Notes under the pieces: model-generated
The model's input: the letters and a program-made list of their open reading frames with translations, nothing else
Database searches by the model: none
What the model was told of the DNA's origin: nothing
Made by a program: the position numbers and the translations under genes
Source: Sphingopyxis sp. MSC1_008
Lineage (GTDB): Bacteria; Pseudomonadota; Alphaproteobacteria; Sphingomonadales; Sphingomonadaceae
Direction of reading: 5' to 3'
NCBI RefSeq assembly: GCF_023197165.1
Contig: NZ_JALPRD010000008.1
Location: 124,001-188,000 of the forward strand
DNA: 64,000 bases
Part shown: piece after piece, positions 9,215-17,830 of the stretch
How positions within the stretch are numbered: the stretch's first letter is position 1
How the letters are laid out: each line of letters opens with the position of its first letter

Positions 9215-9777
9215 CAGAAATAGCGCTCGCCGAAACGGATCGTGTCGCCGGGAAGCACCGCGAAATCGGCGCTCAATGGATATTCCTGCTCGCCGGCCTC
9301 GCCCGCGCGTTTCAGGAAGACGCGCTTCTCGTTCGCGCGATAGGTGAAGCCGTCGGCCTTCGCGACCGCGCCACGGATGGTGAGGCCCTGCGTATAAGGA
9401 TATTCGCCGGGCTTGTTCACTTCGCCGAGTATGTAGATGGGGCGGAAATTGGCGACTTGGACCGAAACCTGCGGTTCGAGAAGATAGCCGTCGCCGAGCT
9501 TTGCCTCGATCGCTTTGGACAGTTCCTCGGTCTGGAGCCCCGCGGCCTTGACCTCACCGATCAGCGGAAAGGCGATCGTGCCGGCGGGGGAGACCTCGAA
9601 ATCGCCGGTGAGTTTCTCTTCGCCATAGGTCGCGACCTTGATCTTGTCGCCCGGCGACAGGACGAACGCCGTCGCCGGTGGCGGTGCGGCGCCGCTGCCC
9701 GCGAGTGGGGTTTGCCCGGCGCATCCGCCGAGGGCGATCAGCGCCCCCGCCAGCGCGATTTGCCTATGCCATTTCAT
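9214..9777 (-). CDS. Wza-type polysaccharide export lipoprotein (OPX)
   Basis: Outer-membrane polysaccharide export protein. The N-terminus is a lipoprotein signal with lipobox LGGC (Cys19). It is followed by the Poly_export domain (FVLSPGDKIKVATYGEEKL to VSVQVANFRPIYILGEV) and a SLBB-like domain (NKPGEYPYTQGLTIRGAVAKADGF). At 187 residues it is shorter than E. coli Wza but normal for alphaproteobacterial homologues of this kind. It presumably forms the outer-membrane exit pore with the Wzc-type kinase at 19786. It overlaps both neighbours (4 bases upstream, 1 base downstream). Confidence 0.92.
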   Translation of the reverse strand: MKWHRQIALAGALIALGGCAGQTPLAGSGAAPPPATAFVLSPGDKIKVATYGEEKLTGDFEVSPAGTIAFPLIGEVKAAGLQTEELSKAIEAKLGDGYLLEPQVSVQVANFRPIYILGEVNKPGEYPYTQGLTIRGAVAKADGFTYRANEKRVFLKRAGEAGEQEYPLSADFAVLPGDTIRFGERYF

Positions 9778-10955
9778 GAACTTACTCCCGGACGATATGC
9801 TGATATGTCTTCGATTTCGGACGTAGCGGACGGCGCGCGCAGCGCCGCCTCGATCCGTGCCCAGTAATTTGCGGCCGCCTGTTCGACGCCATAAGCCAGC
9901 GAACGGTCGCGCGCCCGCGCGCCGCAGGCGCTGCGGCGCGGCTCGGCGAGCACGTCGACCAGTGCCGCGGCAAAGGCTTCAACATCATCGGTCGGCACCA
10001 ACGCACCGGCATCGACATCGATCCTGTCGCTGATCGCATCGCGCGACCGGCTGGCCAGAATTTCGGACGGACCCGATGCGCAATTGGTCGCGACGACGGG
10101 GACGCCGCACGCCATCGCCTCGACGAGGCCGTTGGGGAAGCCCTCTGCGTTGGAGGGCATCGCATAAAGCGCCGCGCGCGCGACCACTGCGAAGGGGTTG
10201 GCAACGAAGCCGGGCATGTCGACCCGGTCGGCGATGCCAAGCGAGGTGGCGAGTGCTTGAAGCGCGCCGCGCTCGGGCCCTTCGCCGAGGATGACGAGGC
10301 GTTCGCGCGGCGAAGCCTGCGCATAGGCGCGCAGCAGAAGCGGAAAATTCTTGTTCGGCATGAGCCGCCCGGCCGACACGATATAGCGATCGGCAGGCAC
10401 GAAGGCGGACGGCTCGGCCGCCAGTTCGGCGATGCGCCTATGGTCGACCGGATTGGCGATCGCGGACATGCGCGCACGCGCGACGCCGAAATTGGCGGCG
10501 AGATCGTCGACGACGCCTTCGGACACCGCAATGACATGCGCGGCGCGCGGATAGACCATGCGAACCATCGCCTTCGGCGCGAACGCGTCGCCCAGATGCG
10601 CGCTGGTGTTGACCCGCTCGCTGATCAGCCAGGGCCGGCGCCGCCCCGCCATCGCCCAAGCACAGGCGATATTGGCGCGGGTCAGGAAGCTGAGCATCGC
10701 ATCGGGCGACACGCGTCCGACGAGCGCGCGAAGCTGCGTCAGGCTCGGCAGCAATTTGTGCCGGGCGTCGAGTTGATGAACCTCGACCCATTCGGGCACA
10801 TCATAGGCGCGCGGCTCGTCGTCGAGCAGCGCGAGATGGATGTCGTAACGCGTGCGCCAGGGCACGGATCCGGCCAGCAGGGTGGCGAGGACACGCTCGG
10901 CGCCCCCCCCCGCGAGCGAGTTGATCGCGAATAAAATCCGCTTTCGATGCAGCAT
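9774..10955 (-). CDS. Glycosyltransferase family 4 protein
   Basis: GT-B fold retaining glycosyltransferase, 393 residues. It shows the N-terminal glycine-rich acceptor loop (INSLAGGGAERV), the C-terminal domain start SAGRLMPNKNF, and the EX7E-type nucleotide-sugar site EGFPNGLVEAMACGVPVVATNCASGPSEI. A GAGGAA ribosome site precedes the ATG. It starts the minus-strand unit continuing into the Wza-type and acetyltransferase genes (4-base ATGA overlap). The glycine loop is encoded by a nine-base G run on the coding strand, which could slip. Confidence 0.9.
   Translation of the reverse strand: MLHRKRILFAINSLAGGGAERVLATLLAGSVPWRTRYDIHLALLDDEPRAYDVPEWVEVHQLDARHKLLPSLTQLRALVGRVSPDAMLSFLTRANIACAWAMAGRRRPWLISERVNTSAHLGDAFAPKAMVRMVYPRAAHVIAVSEGVVDDLAANFGVARARMSAIANPVDHRRIAELAAEPSAFVPADRYIVSAGRLMPNKNFPLLLRAYAQASPRERLVILGEGPERGALQALATSLGIADRVDMPGFVANPFAVVARAALYAMPSNAEGFPNGLVEAMACGVPVVATNCASGPSEILASRSRDAISDRIDVDAGALVPTDDVEAFAAALVDVLAEPRRSACGARARDRSLAYGVEQAAANYWARIEAALRAPSATSEIEDISAYRPGVSS
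10903..10911. repeat. Homopolymeric C9/G9 tract inside GT4 gene
   Basis: Nine consecutive C on the plus strand (G9 in the coding direction) encode the conserved Gly-Gly-Gly of the GT4 acceptor loop near residues 15-17. Tracts like this can slip during replication and switch a gene off; no direct evidence of switching is visible. Confidence 0.5.
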
Positions 10956-11141
10956 GGTTCCTCGCTGGAGTTTCGGGCGGAATTCGCCTCTGGAGAACTC
11001 CTACCACGGGCATTTGTTGCAGTGCACACAGAGGTGCCCGCTTCATCGCCCCGGTAGGGCAGCTGGCCGATTTCAAAGGGTTTCGCGCCCCGATACGTTT
11101 ATCAGGACCACCATCGACGGACGATTTTGTGGAGGTATTTA

Positions 11142-12302
11142 ATGGACATTCGGCGAGTCGAGTGTCTGGATGGCCTGCGCGGCGTCGCGGCCCTCTGGGT
11201 GCTCATCGGGCATATGATGATCCTGACCGGATTCCGCTTGCCGCTGATCGGCAAGCCGGACCTCGGCGTGGACCTGTTCATCCTGCTCTCGGGCTTCCTG
11301 ATGATGTACCAATACCGGCTGCGTGCGGGCCGCGAAGACTGGGATGCGCCCGGCACATGGGCGGCTTTCTGGACGCGCCGCTTTTTCCGGCTGGCGCCGC
11401 TGTTCTATGTAACACTCGCGGCGGCGCTGATCGCGGGGCCGTCGATCTTTGCCGACCGTGTCGCGATCGACAGCTTCCTCGGGCAGGCGCTCCAGCCGGC
11501 CGAGCGCTATACCGATGCGAGCCTCACCAATATCGTCCTGCATCTGACCTTCCTGTTCGGATTGCTGCCCGAATACGCCTTTCGTACGCCGCTGCCCGAC
11601 TGGAGCCTCGGGCTCGAAATGCAATTCTACCTGCTCTTTCCCTTCCTCGTCCTGCTCGGACGGCGGATCGGCTGGGTGCCCGCGGCGCTGGTCGCGGCGG
11701 GCGGCGGTGTGGCCATCGCCTTGCTCGCCGGGGCGGCGGGGCTCGACTATCCGATGCCGTCCTTCCTGCCATTGAAGCTCCAGCTTTTCCTCGCCGGCAT
11801 GCTGATCGCCGCCGATCCGGGAGAGAGCCGCGCGCGGCTATGGTGGCGCCTTGGCGCGGCGATGCTGCTCGCCGCGATCCCGATCGGGGGCGACCAGGAT
11901 TTGCTCCATTTCGCGGTGCGCGAGCTGCTCGTGTTCGGATTTTTCGCACTGGTTCATTGGCGTTCGCTCGGGGCGATCGGTTGGGTTTCGCGCCTGCTCG
12001 GCAGCCGTCCCTTTTATTGGCTGGGCGAGCTTTCTTACGGCACCTATCTGATCCACCTGCTGATCCTGCAGCCCGTCGCGGCGGCGGTGATCGCGCAGTT
12101 CGGTACCGGGCTCGGCGCCGCCGCGCGGTTCGCCTTGACCGGAGCGGTCGTGGTGCCGGTGACCTACGCGCTTGCCTTTGTGACCTACAAGCTGGTCGAG
12201 CTGCCCGGGCAGCGGCTGGGCAAGGCGATGATCAAGCGCGTGGCCGGGGGCAGCACGCCGCGCGCGCTTCAGACCGTGCCCGAAAAGATCGCCGCGCCCT
12301 AG
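11142..12302 (+). CDS. Acyltransferase 3 family membrane protein (OafA-like)
   Basis: Integral membrane acyltransferase of 386 residues and about ten hydrophobic segments. It begins with the family signature RVECLDGLRGVAALWVLIGH and contains FWTRRFFRLAPLFYV and the late LGELSYGTYLIHLLIL motif. It probably acetylates or otherwise acylates exopolysaccharide sugars in the membrane. The ATG at 11142 has a GGAGG ribosome site at 11131-11135, which favours it over a TTG at 11127. It is divergent from the GT4 gene and followed after 14 bases by a small secreted-protein gene. Confidence 0.9.
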   Translation: MDIRRVECLDGLRGVAALWVLIGHMMILTGFRLPLIGKPDLGVDLFILLSGFLMMYQYRLRAGREDWDAPGTWAAFWTRRFFRLAPLFYVTLAAALIAGPSIFADRVAIDSFLGQALQPAERYTDASLTNIVLHLTFLFGLLPEYAFRTPLPDWSLGLEMQFYLLFPFLVLLGRRIGWVPAALVAAGGGVAIALLAGAAGLDYPMPSFLPLKLQLFLAGMLIAADPGESRARLWWRLGAAMLLAAIPIGGDQDLLHFAVRELLVFGFFALVHWRSLGAIGWVSRLLGSRPFYWLGELSYGTYLIHLLILQPVAAAVIAQFGTGLGAAARFALTGAVVVPVTYALAFVTYKLVELPGQRLGKAMIKRVAGGSTPRALQTVPEKIAAP

Positions 12303-12316
12303 CTACAGGATATGAA

Positions 12317-12595
12317 ATGGACCGACGTACGCTTTTGACTTCGATGGCCGCCGCGGCCGCCGGCAGCGCATGCACTGCAAAAGACCCCGGGTCCGGGTCC
12401 GAAAAGACGGGACGGCCGACGCTGGCAATCGAGTCCGACGGGCCGGGGCGCTGGCGGGTTCGCAGTTGGGCGTGGCAGGAAAATGCGTGGCACCCGCGGA
12501 TCGCGCGCGCGACGCGGACCGGTAAGCGCATCGAAGTCAGTGGGCCAATCGATGCGGCGGACCGGGCGAAAGTCGTCGCCCGGCTCGGCGCCTAA
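12317..12595 (+). CDS. Small exported protein, function unknown
   Basis: A 92-residue reading frame from an ATG 14 bases after the acyltransferase stop. It begins MDRRTLLTSMAAAAAGSACTAK, a twin-arginine-like or lipoprotein-like signal with a possible lipid-attached Cys, although the box is not a perfect lipobox. The remainder (TLAIESDGPGRWRVRSWAWQ to AAD..KVVARLGA) is not recognised. Its last four bases overlap the end of the convergent GT4 gene. A second ATG at 12312 in another frame does not give this signal. Codon positions look coding, but the call rests mainly on the signal and spacing. Confidence 0.5.
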   Translation: MDRRTLLTSMAAAAAGSACTAKDPGSGSEKTGRPTLAIESDGPGRWRVRSWAWQENAWHPRIARATRTGKRIEVSGPIDAADRAKVVARLGA

Positions 12596-13782
12596 GCTTC
12601 CACCGCGTCGGAATAGTTCGAAGTGCGCGGGGCCGTGCGGCCCGGCACGAGCGTGGCGCGATAGACGTCGAGCGTGTCCTCCGCCGCCTTGTCCCAGCTG
12701 AAGCGCGCACGCACGGCGTCGCGATCGACCTCAAAGTCCGCGCAATCGGCGTTCAGCCGCTCGGTGAGCACCGCGACATCGCCGACTGGGAAATAGTTCG
12801 GCGCGTCGAGCCCGATGTCGAGATTGGCCGGGATGTCGCTCAGCAGCATCCGCGCGCCGCAGCTCGCCGCCTCGAGCGCCGCGATCGGCAAGCCCTCGTG
12901 ATAGGAGGGCATCACGAACAGCGCGCAATGTTCATAGAGGCACTTCAGCGTCGCGCGTGACTGGACCCCGGCAAAGATCACGCGATCGCTTGCACGCGCG
13001 AGCAGTTCGCGCGCATATTCGCTTTCGTGATCGGCCGAACCGGCGATGACGAGCTTTGCCGTGCAGTTCGACCGCTCATAGGCGTCGATCAGGTCGTGCA
13101 GGCCTTTTTCGGGAACGAGGCGGGCGACGGCGAGGAGGAAATCGCCGTCCTTGAGGCCCAGCCGTTCGAGCACGAACGCCGGATCGGCGTCGCCGGGCAG
13201 GTCCGACGTGCCATTGGGAATGTAGGAGATCGCGTGCGCGCGTTTCGGGAAGCTCTGTCGCAGCTGCGCGGCGAGCGAGGGCGAGACGGCAATGACGCGA
13301 TTGGCGAAGCTGAGCGCCAGCCATTCGCCGGCGCGCAGCGCGGTGCGTGCGAAGAGGCCCCATTTGGCGCGGTGATAATCGGTGCCATGGTGCGTCACGA
13401 CCACCTTCAGGCCAAGCAGCCGGGCAAGCGGCGCCAGCAGACCGGGGCCGATGGCATGGATATGGATCAGCCCGGCGCCGCGCTTGCGGGCGGACAGGAC
13501 CGCGAGGAAGGTCGACACCACCGCCTCGAGATTTTGCGAGCGCGGGCAGGGGATGCCGACGATCTCGACACCGCGATGTTCACCTACCGGCTCGGGCAGA
13601 TAGGGCGCGCGGCCGAGCACGACCGAGCGGTGATCGGGCCAGATCGCCTTGATCCGCGGGAGAAGCTCCTCGCAATGGCTTTCGATCCCGCCCATGACAT
13701 GCGGAAAGCCGCGAAGCCCGGTCACGCAGATGATGGGCGCGCCCGCGGGGGCGCTGGAAGAAACACTTGTCCGTTGCAGCAT
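12592..13782 (-). CDS. Glycosyltransferase family 4 protein
   Basis: GT-B glycosyltransferase, 396 residues. It has the acceptor loop GLRGFPHVMGGIESHCEELLPR, the central VVTHHGTDYHRAKWG region, the C-terminal domain start LLAVARLVPEKGLHDLIDAY, and the EX7E-type site EGLPIAALEAASCGARMLLSD. It is likely to add a sugar of the repeat unit, using a UDP- or GDP-sugar. Its 3' end overlaps the small exported-protein gene by four bases. Upstream lies the UDP-glucuronate epimerase gene on the same strand after a 37-base gap. Confidence 0.9.
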   Translation of the reverse strand: MLQRTSVSSSAPAGAPIICVTGLRGFPHVMGGIESHCEELLPRIKAIWPDHRSVVLGRAPYLPEPVGEHRGVEIVGIPCPRSQNLEAVVSTFLAVLSARKRGAGLIHIHAIGPGLLAPLARLLGLKVVVTHHGTDYHRAKWGLFARTALRAGEWLALSFANRVIAVSPSLAAQLRQSFPKRAHAISYIPNGTSDLPGDADPAFVLERLGLKDGDFLLAVARLVPEKGLHDLIDAYERSNCTAKLVIAGSADHESEYARELLARASDRVIFAGVQSRATLKCLYEHCALFVMPSYHEGLPIAALEAASCGARMLLSDIPANLDIGLDAPNYFPVGDVAVLTERLNADCADFEVDRDAVRARFSWDKAAEDTLDVYRATLVPGRTAPRTSNYSDAVEA

Positions 13783-13819
13783 TATTAAACTCCATTAGCG
13801 CCCGGCCGGATTTTCCGGC

Positions 13820-14833
13820 TCAGGCCACCGCTGCCATCGGCCCTCTTCCACCATTTTCTATTTCGCCCAGATACCAGTCGACGAAGCGCTCGATCCCCCG
13901 CGCTAGGGGGACCTTGGGGCTGTATCCGGTGAGCGCGTTGATCGCCGAGATGTCGGCATAGGTCGCGGTCACGTCGCCCGGCTGCATCGGCCGCATCAGC
14001 TTGATCGCCGGCCGGCCGAGCGCGCGTTCGAGCACCGCGATCATGTCCATCAGCCCGACGGGATTACAGTCGCCGATGTTGAGCAGCCGGTTTTCGCCGC
14101 CCGCCGGCGGCCGGTCGAGCACCCCGACCACGCCGTCGACGATATCGTCGATATAGGTGAAATCGCGCGCCATCCGGCCTTCGCCGAACACCTCGATCGG
14201 CTGGCCGAGCAGGATCTTTTGCGCGAAACCATAATAGGCCATGTCGGGCCGGCCCCACGGGCCATAAACGGTGAAGAAGCGCAGCCCGCTGAGCGGCAGG
14301 TGATAAAGCTTGGCGTAGCTTTCGCTCATCAGTTCGCAGCTGCGCTTCGTCGCCGCATAGAGCGAGACCGGCGCGGTGCAGGGCTCGTCCTCGCGAAAAC
14401 CCGTGCCGCCGAGCGGGCGGTCGCCATAGACCGAGCTCGACGAGGCATAGACGAGATGCTCGATATTGCCCGCATGGCGCGCCGCCTCGAGCACCGCGAG
14501 ATGGCCTTTGAGGTTGCTGTGCTCATAGGCGAAGGGGTTTTCGAGGCTGTAACGCACCCCCGCCTGCGCGGCGAGATGGACGATGCGGCGGATGCCGTTC
14601 GCCTCGACCAGCTCGCTGATCAGCCCGGGGCTGGCGATGTCGCCGTCGATCAGCCGGAAGTTGAAATTGTCGACGAGCCGCGCGGTGCGCGCCTTTTTGA
14701 GCGCGACGTCGTAATAGTCGGTAAAATTGTCGAGCCCGATCACGCGCTCGCCGCGCGCGAGGAGCCGTTCGGACACCGCATGGCCGATGAAACCCGCGGC
14801 GCCGGTCACCAAGATGGGGCTGTCGTCGATCAC
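13820..14833 (-). CDS. UDP-glucuronate 4-epimerase-like NAD-dependent epimerase
   Basis: Short-chain epimerase, 337 residues, with the NAD-binding GAAGFIG (residues 11-17), a Ser cluster at 131-134 and the YxxxK pair Tyr159/Lys163. Length and the LDNFTDYYDVALKKAR segment match UDP-glucuronate 4-epimerases, which make UDP-galacturonate. The position immediately after UDP-glucose 6-dehydrogenase supports this, because that enzyme makes its substrate. The GTG start at 14833 overlaps the dehydrogenase stop (GTGA). A related epimerase specificity cannot be excluded. Confidence 0.85.
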   Translation of the reverse strand: MIDDSPILVTGAAGFIGHAVSERLLARGERVIGLDNFTDYYDVALKKARTARLVDNFNFRLIDGDIASPGLISELVEANGIRRIVHLAAQAGVRYSLENPFAYEHSNLKGHLAVLEAARHAGNIEHLVYASSSSVYGDRPLGGTGFREDEPCTAPVSLYAATKRSCELMSESYAKLYHLPLSGLRFFTVYGPWGRPDMAYYGFAQKILLGQPIEVFGEGRMARDFTYIDDIVDGVVGVLDRPPAGGENRLLNIGDCNPVGLMDMIAVLERALGRPAIKLMRPMQPGDVTATYADISAINALTGYSPKVPLARGIERFVDWYLGEIENGGRGPMAAVA

Positions 14834-16182
14834 GCGGCGTGCCTCTCGTTCGCGGCTTCGGCCTCGTCGGTGGGCTGGCCCGGCCGGCCGATGCCGACAT
14901 AGCGCAGCCCCGCTTCCTCGGCCCGCAAGGATGGATAGATGTTGCGCAGGTCCACGAGCACCGGCTCGGCCATCGCGGCCTTAAGGCGCGCGAGGTCGAG
15001 CGCACGGAACGCGTCCCATTCGGTGACGATCACCGTCGCCGCCGCGCCTTCGGCTGCGGCATAAGCTGAGGAGGCATATTCGACGTCGGTCAGCACCGCC
15101 TTGGCCGCGTCCATGCCCTCGGGGTCATAGGCGCGGACCTTGGCGCCGGCATCCTGCAGCGTCTGGATGATCGCGATCGACGGCGCGTCGCGCATGTCGT
15201 CGGTATTGGGTTTGAAGGTCAGGCCGAGCACCGCGACGGTTTGGCCGCGCACCTGCCCGTTCATCGCGGCGATGACCTTGCGGCCCATCGCGCGCTTGCG
15301 CTGATCGTTCACCGCGACCGTCGCCTCGATCAGCCGCAGCGGCGCGTCATGATCCTGCGCCGTCTTCATCAGCGCGAGCGTGTCCTTGGGGAAGCAGGAG
15401 CCGCCATAGCCGGGGCCCGCATTGAGGAACTTCGCGCCGATTCGGTTGTCGAGCCCGATGCCGCTGGCGACTTCCTGGACGTCGGCACCGACCTGTTCGC
15501 ACAGGTCCGCCATCTCGTTGATGTAGGTGATCTTCATCGCGAGGAAGGCGTTGGCGGCATATTTGATCAGCTCGCTGGTGCGGCGGCTCGTAAAGACGAT
15601 CGGCGCCTTGTTGAGCGAAAGCGGTCGATAAACCTCTTTCATCGGCGCGCGCGCGCGCTCGTCCTCGATGCCGATCACCACACGGTCGGGGCGCTTGAAA
15701 TCCTCGATCGCGGCGCCTTCGCGCAGGAATTCGGGGTTGGAGGCGACGGCGAATTCGGCGGCGGGGTTGCACTCGCGGATAATCCGCTCGACCTCGTCGC
15801 CGGTGCCGACGGGCACGGTCGATTTGGTGACGATGACGGTGAAGCCGGAGAGCGCGCCGGCGATCTCGCGCGCCGCGTCATGGACATAGGAGAGGTCGGC
15901 ATGGCCGTCGCCGCGTCGGCTGGGGGTGCCGACCGCGATGAACACGACATCGGCGGCGCCGACCGCCTCGGACAGCTCGGTGGTGAAGGCGAGATTGCCC
16001 GCCGCGACGTTGCGCGCGACCAGATCGTCGAGACCGGGCTCATAGATAGGAATGCCGCCGGCCTGAAGGCGGGCGATCTTGTTCGCGTCCTTGTCGACGC
16101 AGGTCACATGATGGCCGAAATCGGCAAAACACGCGCCAGAAACGAGCCCGACATAGCCGGACCCGATCATTACGATACGCAT
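14830..16182 (-). CDS. ugd: UDP-glucose 6-dehydrogenase
   Basis: Oxidises UDP-glucose to UDP-glucuronate with two NAD+, feeding acidic sugars into the exopolysaccharide. The 450-residue protein begins with the dinucleotide-binding MRIVMIGSGYVGLVSGACFA, has TKSTVPVGTGDEV, and contains the active-site Cys in GYGGSCFPKDT. The C-terminal UDP-binding domain includes GLTFKPNTDDMRDAPS. It forms a coupled pair with the downstream epimerase and takes UDP-glucose from GalU, encoded at 18927. Confidence 0.95.
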   Translation of the reverse strand: MRIVMIGSGYVGLVSGACFADFGHHVTCVDKDANKIARLQAGGIPIYEPGLDDLVARNVAAGNLAFTTELSEAVGAADVVFIAVGTPSRRGDGHADLSYVHDAAREIAGALSGFTVIVTKSTVPVGTGDEVERIIRECNPAAEFAVASNPEFLREGAAIEDFKRPDRVVIGIEDERARAPMKEVYRPLSLNKAPIVFTSRRTSELIKYAANAFLAMKITYINEMADLCEQVGADVQEVASGIGLDNRIGAKFLNAGPGYGGSCFPKDTLALMKTAQDHDAPLRLIEATVAVNDQRKRAMGRKVIAAMNGQVRGQTVAVLGLTFKPNTDDMRDAPSIAIIQTLQDAGAKVRAYDPEGMDAAKAVLTDVEYASSAYAAAEGAAATVIVTEWDAFRALDLARLKAAMAEPVLVDLRNIYPSLRAEEAGLRYVGIGRPGQPTDEAEAANERHAA

Positions 16183-16490
16183 TACGCGTTGCTCCCTTTT
16201 ATATGAAGGCGATTTTTGCTGCGCCTGCGAACAATCGCGACACGATGGTTAAGGGTCAACTTGTCAGCTTTGAGCGGAGGCAATTGAAAGGCGAGATGAT
16301 CGTTCACAAATCCCGACCCAGAACGGGACAGAGTTAAAAAATGCGATATATTAGAAGTAGATAATTTGGGGCCTTGCCTCAACGATGGGCAGACGAATTG
16401 GCTGCAATGCGACGAAACGCTTCGACTTGAACTTGCCACGGGTCGGCGTCGGAGTAGAAGCTGTACGGGATAAAATGCGGGAAGGGTGAG
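16183..16490. other. 308-base divergent intergenic region
   Basis: Lies between the ugd gene (minus) and the aldehyde-dehydrogenase-like gene (plus) and presumably holds both promoters. It is more AT-rich than its surroundings around 16330-16370 (GTTAAAAAATGCGATATATTAG). A GATAAAAT stretch near 16480 is only about ten bases before the next ATG. I see no convincing promoter pair, RNA or open reading frame. Confidence 0.4.
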
Positions 16491-17762
16491 ATGCTGGAAG
16501 CGCAACGTGGGGCATTTTTCGCCGACTTGCCGGTGTCGCTGGCTGTTCGCCGCGACCGGCTGCGGCGCGCGGTGCTGATGATCGAGAAAAACGCCGACGC
16601 GCTGTGCGATGCGCTCGCCGCCGACCAATCGAATCAGGATATCGATTCGGCCCGGCTTATCGAAGTGGCGCCGGCGCTGGCGGCGCTGCGGGCGTCGATC
16701 GACGGGGTGGGCCGCTGGATGCGCGCCGAAGGCGGGCGCGGGCTGCTCGCGCGGCTGCGCGGGGCCGGCGACTATGTGGAATATCTGCCGGTCGGCGTGG
16801 TCGGCATCGCGGCGCCGGCGTCGCTGCCGCTGCTCCGGACGGCGGGCATCCTCGCGGGTGCGCTTGCCGCCGGCAACCGCGTAACGCTGAAATTCGACGC
16901 AGCCTCGGTGCAGTTGGACCGGCTGATCGGCGCGCTGGCGCCGGATTTTTTCGATCCGCTCGAACTGGCGGTGGCATCCGATGGCGACTTTGCACAGCAG
17001 CCTTTCGACCTGTTGGTGACAAGCGAACCGCAGGAAGGCGACGGGGTTATGATTGCGCGCTCGGGCCCGTCGCCGGTCATCCTCGGGCGCTCGGCTGATT
17101 TTGCCAAGGCGGCAGACAATGTGATCGCACGCAAGCGCCTCAAGGCCGGACGTGCACCGCTCGCGCCCGATTATCTTCTCGTGCCCGAAGAGCAGGAAGA
17201 GGCGATTGCGTCGTGGCTATGGCGCGCCGCGATGCAGCCAGGGGCGAACGACGCGGCGCTGACGGACGTCGAACAGCAACGGCTGGCGCGGCTTTTGGAT
17301 GACGCGCGCGCGCGCGGAGGCGAGGTGATGACCGCCGAGCCGCGTGGGACGGCTACGCCGCTCCACATTATTCGCCACGCCAGCGAGGATATGCTGGTGA
17401 TGCAGGAAGAGTTTCGGGGACCGATCCTGCCGCTGCGCAATTATGCGCGGATCGAGGATGCGATCGCCACGATTCACCGGCGACCGCCGCCGCTCGCCAT
17501 CACTTATTTCGGCCGCGATGCTGCGGAGCGCCGGCACGTATTCGAACATACGTTGTCGTCGGCGATCGCGATCGACGGGCGCGTTCCGTCGGCGGCGAAG
17601 GCTGATGCGGGCATGACGCTCAACGTCGACCATGGCGAAGCCGGTTTCCGCCGGTTCAGCCGGGCAAGGCACGTCTGCCGCCAGCCCTTGGTCGGTTTCG
17701 CGCGGGCGGCGCCGCGCGACGGTGGCGACGATCTGGGTCGAGCAACGCCCGCGCTGCACTGA
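16491..17762 (+). CDS. Catalytically degenerate aldehyde dehydrogenase-like protein
   Basis: The 423-residue protein follows the coniferyl-aldehyde-dehydrogenase branch of the ALDH fold along most of its length. Examples are GVVGIAAP near 102-109, LAAGNRV near 125-131, LKAGRAPLAPDYLLVP at 217-232, MQEEF-RGPILPL, and a HGEAGFRRFS ending. The key residues are gone: the catalytic Cys of the usual GQTC motif is replaced by Pro223, the catalytic Asn of PWNYP by Ser111, the ELGGKSP Glu is absent, and the LPFGG loop is missing. The frame is intact with normal local codon use, so it looks like a maintained pseudoenzyme rather than a decaying gene. GAAGGGTGAG directly precedes the ATG. Confidence 0.7.
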   Translation: MLEAQRGAFFADLPVSLAVRRDRLRRAVLMIEKNADALCDALAADQSNQDIDSARLIEVAPALAALRASIDGVGRWMRAEGGRGLLARLRGAGDYVEYLPVGVVGIAAPASLPLLRTAGILAGALAAGNRVTLKFDAASVQLDRLIGALAPDFFDPLELAVASDGDFAQQPFDLLVTSEPQEGDGVMIARSGPSPVILGRSADFAKAADNVIARKRLKAGRAPLAPDYLLVPEEQEEAIASWLWRAAMQPGANDAALTDVEQQRLARLLDDARARGGEVMTAEPRGTATPLHIIRHASEDMLVMQEEFRGPILPLRNYARIEDAIATIHRRPPPLAITYFGRDAAERRHVFEHTLSSAIAIDGRVPSAAKADAGMTLNVDHGEAGFRRFSRARHVCRQPLVGFARAAPRDGGDDLGRATPALH

Positions 17763-17830
17763 CCCCGGACGCGCCACGCCGCGCCGCATCGCGCTGGCCT
17801 TGATCGGTGCGTCCCGATTAGCGCGGCGGC

